DNA of 64,000 nucleotides from positions 1 to 64,000 of the forward strand of contig NZ_JBHOQV010000146.1 in the NCBI RefSeq assembly GCF_042408735.1, given 5' to 3'. A program made the translations under genes and the position numbers. Below are positions 62,699 through 64,000 of the stretch, in pieces. A model generated the notes under the pieces. The model was given only the letters and a program-made list of their open reading frames with translations. It had not been told where the DNA came from and searched no databases. The stretch's first letter is position 1, and every line of letters starts with the position of its first letter. Source of the stretch: Thermogemmatispora sp042408735. Lineage in GTDB: Bacteria; Chloroflexota; Ktedonobacteria; Ktedonobacterales; Ktedonobacteraceae.

Positions 62699-64000
62699 TC
62701 AGACCTCCATGACCACCGGCAGGACCATAGGCCGGCGGTGGGTCTTCTCGTAGAGGAACTCGCTGAGCGTATGCTTAATCTTATCCTTCACGAAGGACCA
62801 GTCGGAGGCATGGCCATTGAGGCCGACAAAGGACTCCAGCACCCGCTCACGCGCGCTCGCCAGCAGCTCCTCGGCGTCGCGCATATAGACAAAGCCGCGC
62901 GAAATGATATCCGGTCCGGCGAGCGGGCGCCCGGTCTCCTTATCGACTGTCAGCACGGCCATCAGGATGCCATCCTGGGCCAGCACCTGGCGGTCGCGCA
63001 GCACGATCTGACCAACGTCGCCGACGCCCAGGCCATCGACATAGACGTTGCCGCAGGAGACATGGCCGACGGCATGAATAGCGTTCTTCGTGACCTCGAT
63101 CACATCGCCGTCCTCGGCGATCACAATGTGATCGGCGGGGATGCCCAGCGAGGCGGCCAGCTTGGCATGGAGCATCAGCTGGCGATACTCTCCGTGGATC
63201 GGCACGAAGAACTTCGGACGGATCATGCTCAGCATCAGCTTCAGCTCTTCCTGAGCGGCGTGGCCCGAGACATGCACCGGCGAGACGCCCTGATAAAAGA
63301 CCTCCGCTCCCTGACGGAACAGGTTGTTAATCGTGCGATTGACCATCTTCTCGTTGCCCGGCACCGGGGTTGCGGAGAGAATCACTGTATCGCCGGGCTG
63401 GATACGCACGAGGCGATGGTCCTGGTTGGCGATGCGCGTCAGAGCCGAGGTTGGCTCGCCCTGGCTGCCGGTACAGATGATAACGATGCGCTCTGGCGGC
63501 AGCTTGTTGATGTCCTCGGCGCGGATCAGCGTGTGTTTGGGGATGTTCAGATAGCCCAGATCGATGGCCATCTGTACATTGCTCACCATGCTACGCCCGA
63601 CCAGGGCCACCTGACGCCCATAGCGGACCGCCGTATCGACCACCTGCTGCACGCGCGAGATCAGCGAGGCGAAGGTGGCGATCAGGATACGCCCGGGCGC
63701 GTTGGCGAAGATCTTGTCGAGCGAGTCGCTGATCACGCGCTCAGAAGGCGTGTAGCCAGGGGACTCCACGCGCGTGCTGTCGCCCAGCAGCACCAGAACC
63801 CCTTCCGTGCCAATGCGCGCCAGCGTACCAAAGTCTGCCGGCTGCCCATCGACCGGCGTGTGGTCGAATTTATAGTCACCGGTGTGCACCACGGTCCCGA
63901 TGGGCGTGTGAACGACAATGCCCACCGCGTCAGGAATGCTGTGGTTGACGTGGAAGAACTCCGCGGTGCACTTGCCCAGTTTCACCTTGTCGCCAGGAGC
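62699..64000 (-). CDS. rnj: Ribonuclease J, 5' end outside the window
   Basis: At least 433 codons; the frame is open to the window edge, and a GTG at 63985 is not the true start because the family continues upstream (the residues before it, APGDK, fit the NPGDRVKLG region). Visible RNase J landmarks are HTGDYKFDHTPVDG, GDSTRVESPG, ICTGSQGEP, HVSGHAAQEEL and FVPIHGEYRQL of the beta-CASP/metallo-lactamase core, followed by the C-terminal domain. The HxHxDH metal motif of the N-terminal part would lie outside. A 5'-exo and endoribonuclease in mRNA decay and rRNA maturation. Confidence 0.95.
   Translation of the reverse strand, partial: APGDKVKLGKCTAEFFHVNHSIPDAVGIVVHTPIGTVVHTGDYKFDHTPVDGQPADFGTLARIGTEGVLVLLGDSTRVESPGYTPSERVISDSLDKIFANAPGRILIATFASLISRVQQVVDTAVRYGRQVALVGRSMVSNVQMAIDLGYLNIPKHTLIRAEDINKLPPERIVIICTGSQGEPTSALTRIANQDHRLVRIQPGDTVILSATPVPGNEKMVNRTINNLFRQGAEVFYQGVSPVHVSGHAAQEELKLMLSMIRPKFFVPIHGEYRQLMLHAKLAASLGIPADHIVIAEDGDVIEVTKNAIHAVGHVSCGNVYVDGLGVGDVGQIVLRDRQVLAQDGILMAVLTVDKETGRPLAGPDIISRGFVYMRDAEELLASARERVLESFVGLNGHASDWSFVKDKIKHTLSEFLYEKTHRRPMVLPVVMEV

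Noticed and set aside
1..64000. tRNA, rRNA, CRISPR arrays, insertion sequences
   Set aside because: No T-loop/acceptor patterns, rRNA stretches, regularly spaced repeats, or transposase genes with terminal repeats were recognised by eye. A covariance or repeat search would settle this.

Overview
The window looks like chromosomal DNA of a high-GC, single-membrane (monoderm), MEP-pathway bacterium. The best fit is a member of Chloroflexota, class Ktedonobacteria (Thermogemmatispora-like). This placement is inference from gene content: lipoprotein-anchored BMP transport, FemAB-type bridge enzymes, a Ycf45/SpoIIIAA-like ATPase, an FHA-fused ABC exporter, RNase J, PdxST, GTG starts, and no outer-membrane genes. 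I call 43 protein genes. I found no rRNA, tRNA, CRISPR array, insertion sequence or phage module, so this is core/house-keeping DNA with lineage-specific genes between.

Layout. 0-6 kb: a PimA-like mannosyltransferase, a CDP-alcohol phosphatidyltransferase whose promoter predicts a leaderless mRNA, and an NYN-nuclease protein with about 700 low-complexity residues. 6-12 kb: a BMP-family (nucleoside-type) ABC importer in two transcription units, with a strong terminator after the lipoprotein gene. 12-18 kb: tatD overlapping a short cysteinyl-tRNA synthetase/MshC-like ligase, a small glutamyl-tRNA-reductase-like remnant, ispH, a FolD lacking canonical cyclohydrolase residues, and an MFS transporter. 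18.6-22.6 kb: a 1312-residue TPR protein. 22.9-31 kb (all minus): two FemAB-like proteins, a GNAT acetyltransferase, two GH3 hexosaminidases and a zinc dehydrogenase, readable as a cell-wall remodelling island built from duplicated pairs.

31-35 kb: an OmpR-type two-component system and a MazF-type toxin-antitoxin pair. 35-46 kb: pdxS and pdxT, a tandem-GNAT protein, a Ycf45-like ATPase, threonine dehydratase and a triple-FHA ABC exporter. 46-53.4 kb: coaBC, a small coiled-coil protein, about 1 kb without a gene, a zinc-ribbon AIM24 protein, a three-gene NUDIX/membrane/MEDS operon behind a promoter whose -35 lies in a perfect inverted repeat, and a zinc-type UroD-family methyltransferase candidate. 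53.7-58.1 kb: a histidine kinase, response regulator and secreted metalloprotease almost end to end. 58-64 kb: trmD, ftsK and a 5'-truncated RNase J gene.

Promoters are unusually readable. Many units show sigma-70-type hexamers with a 17-18 bp spacer or an extended -10, which supports several operon assignments. Strongest leads: the NUDIX-membrane-MEDS operon, the MshC/CysRS-like ligase, FolD without its catalytic lysine, the kinase-regulator-protease unit, and the possible phosphoinositide/mannoside set (PimA-like, PIS-like, Rv1747-like exporter).
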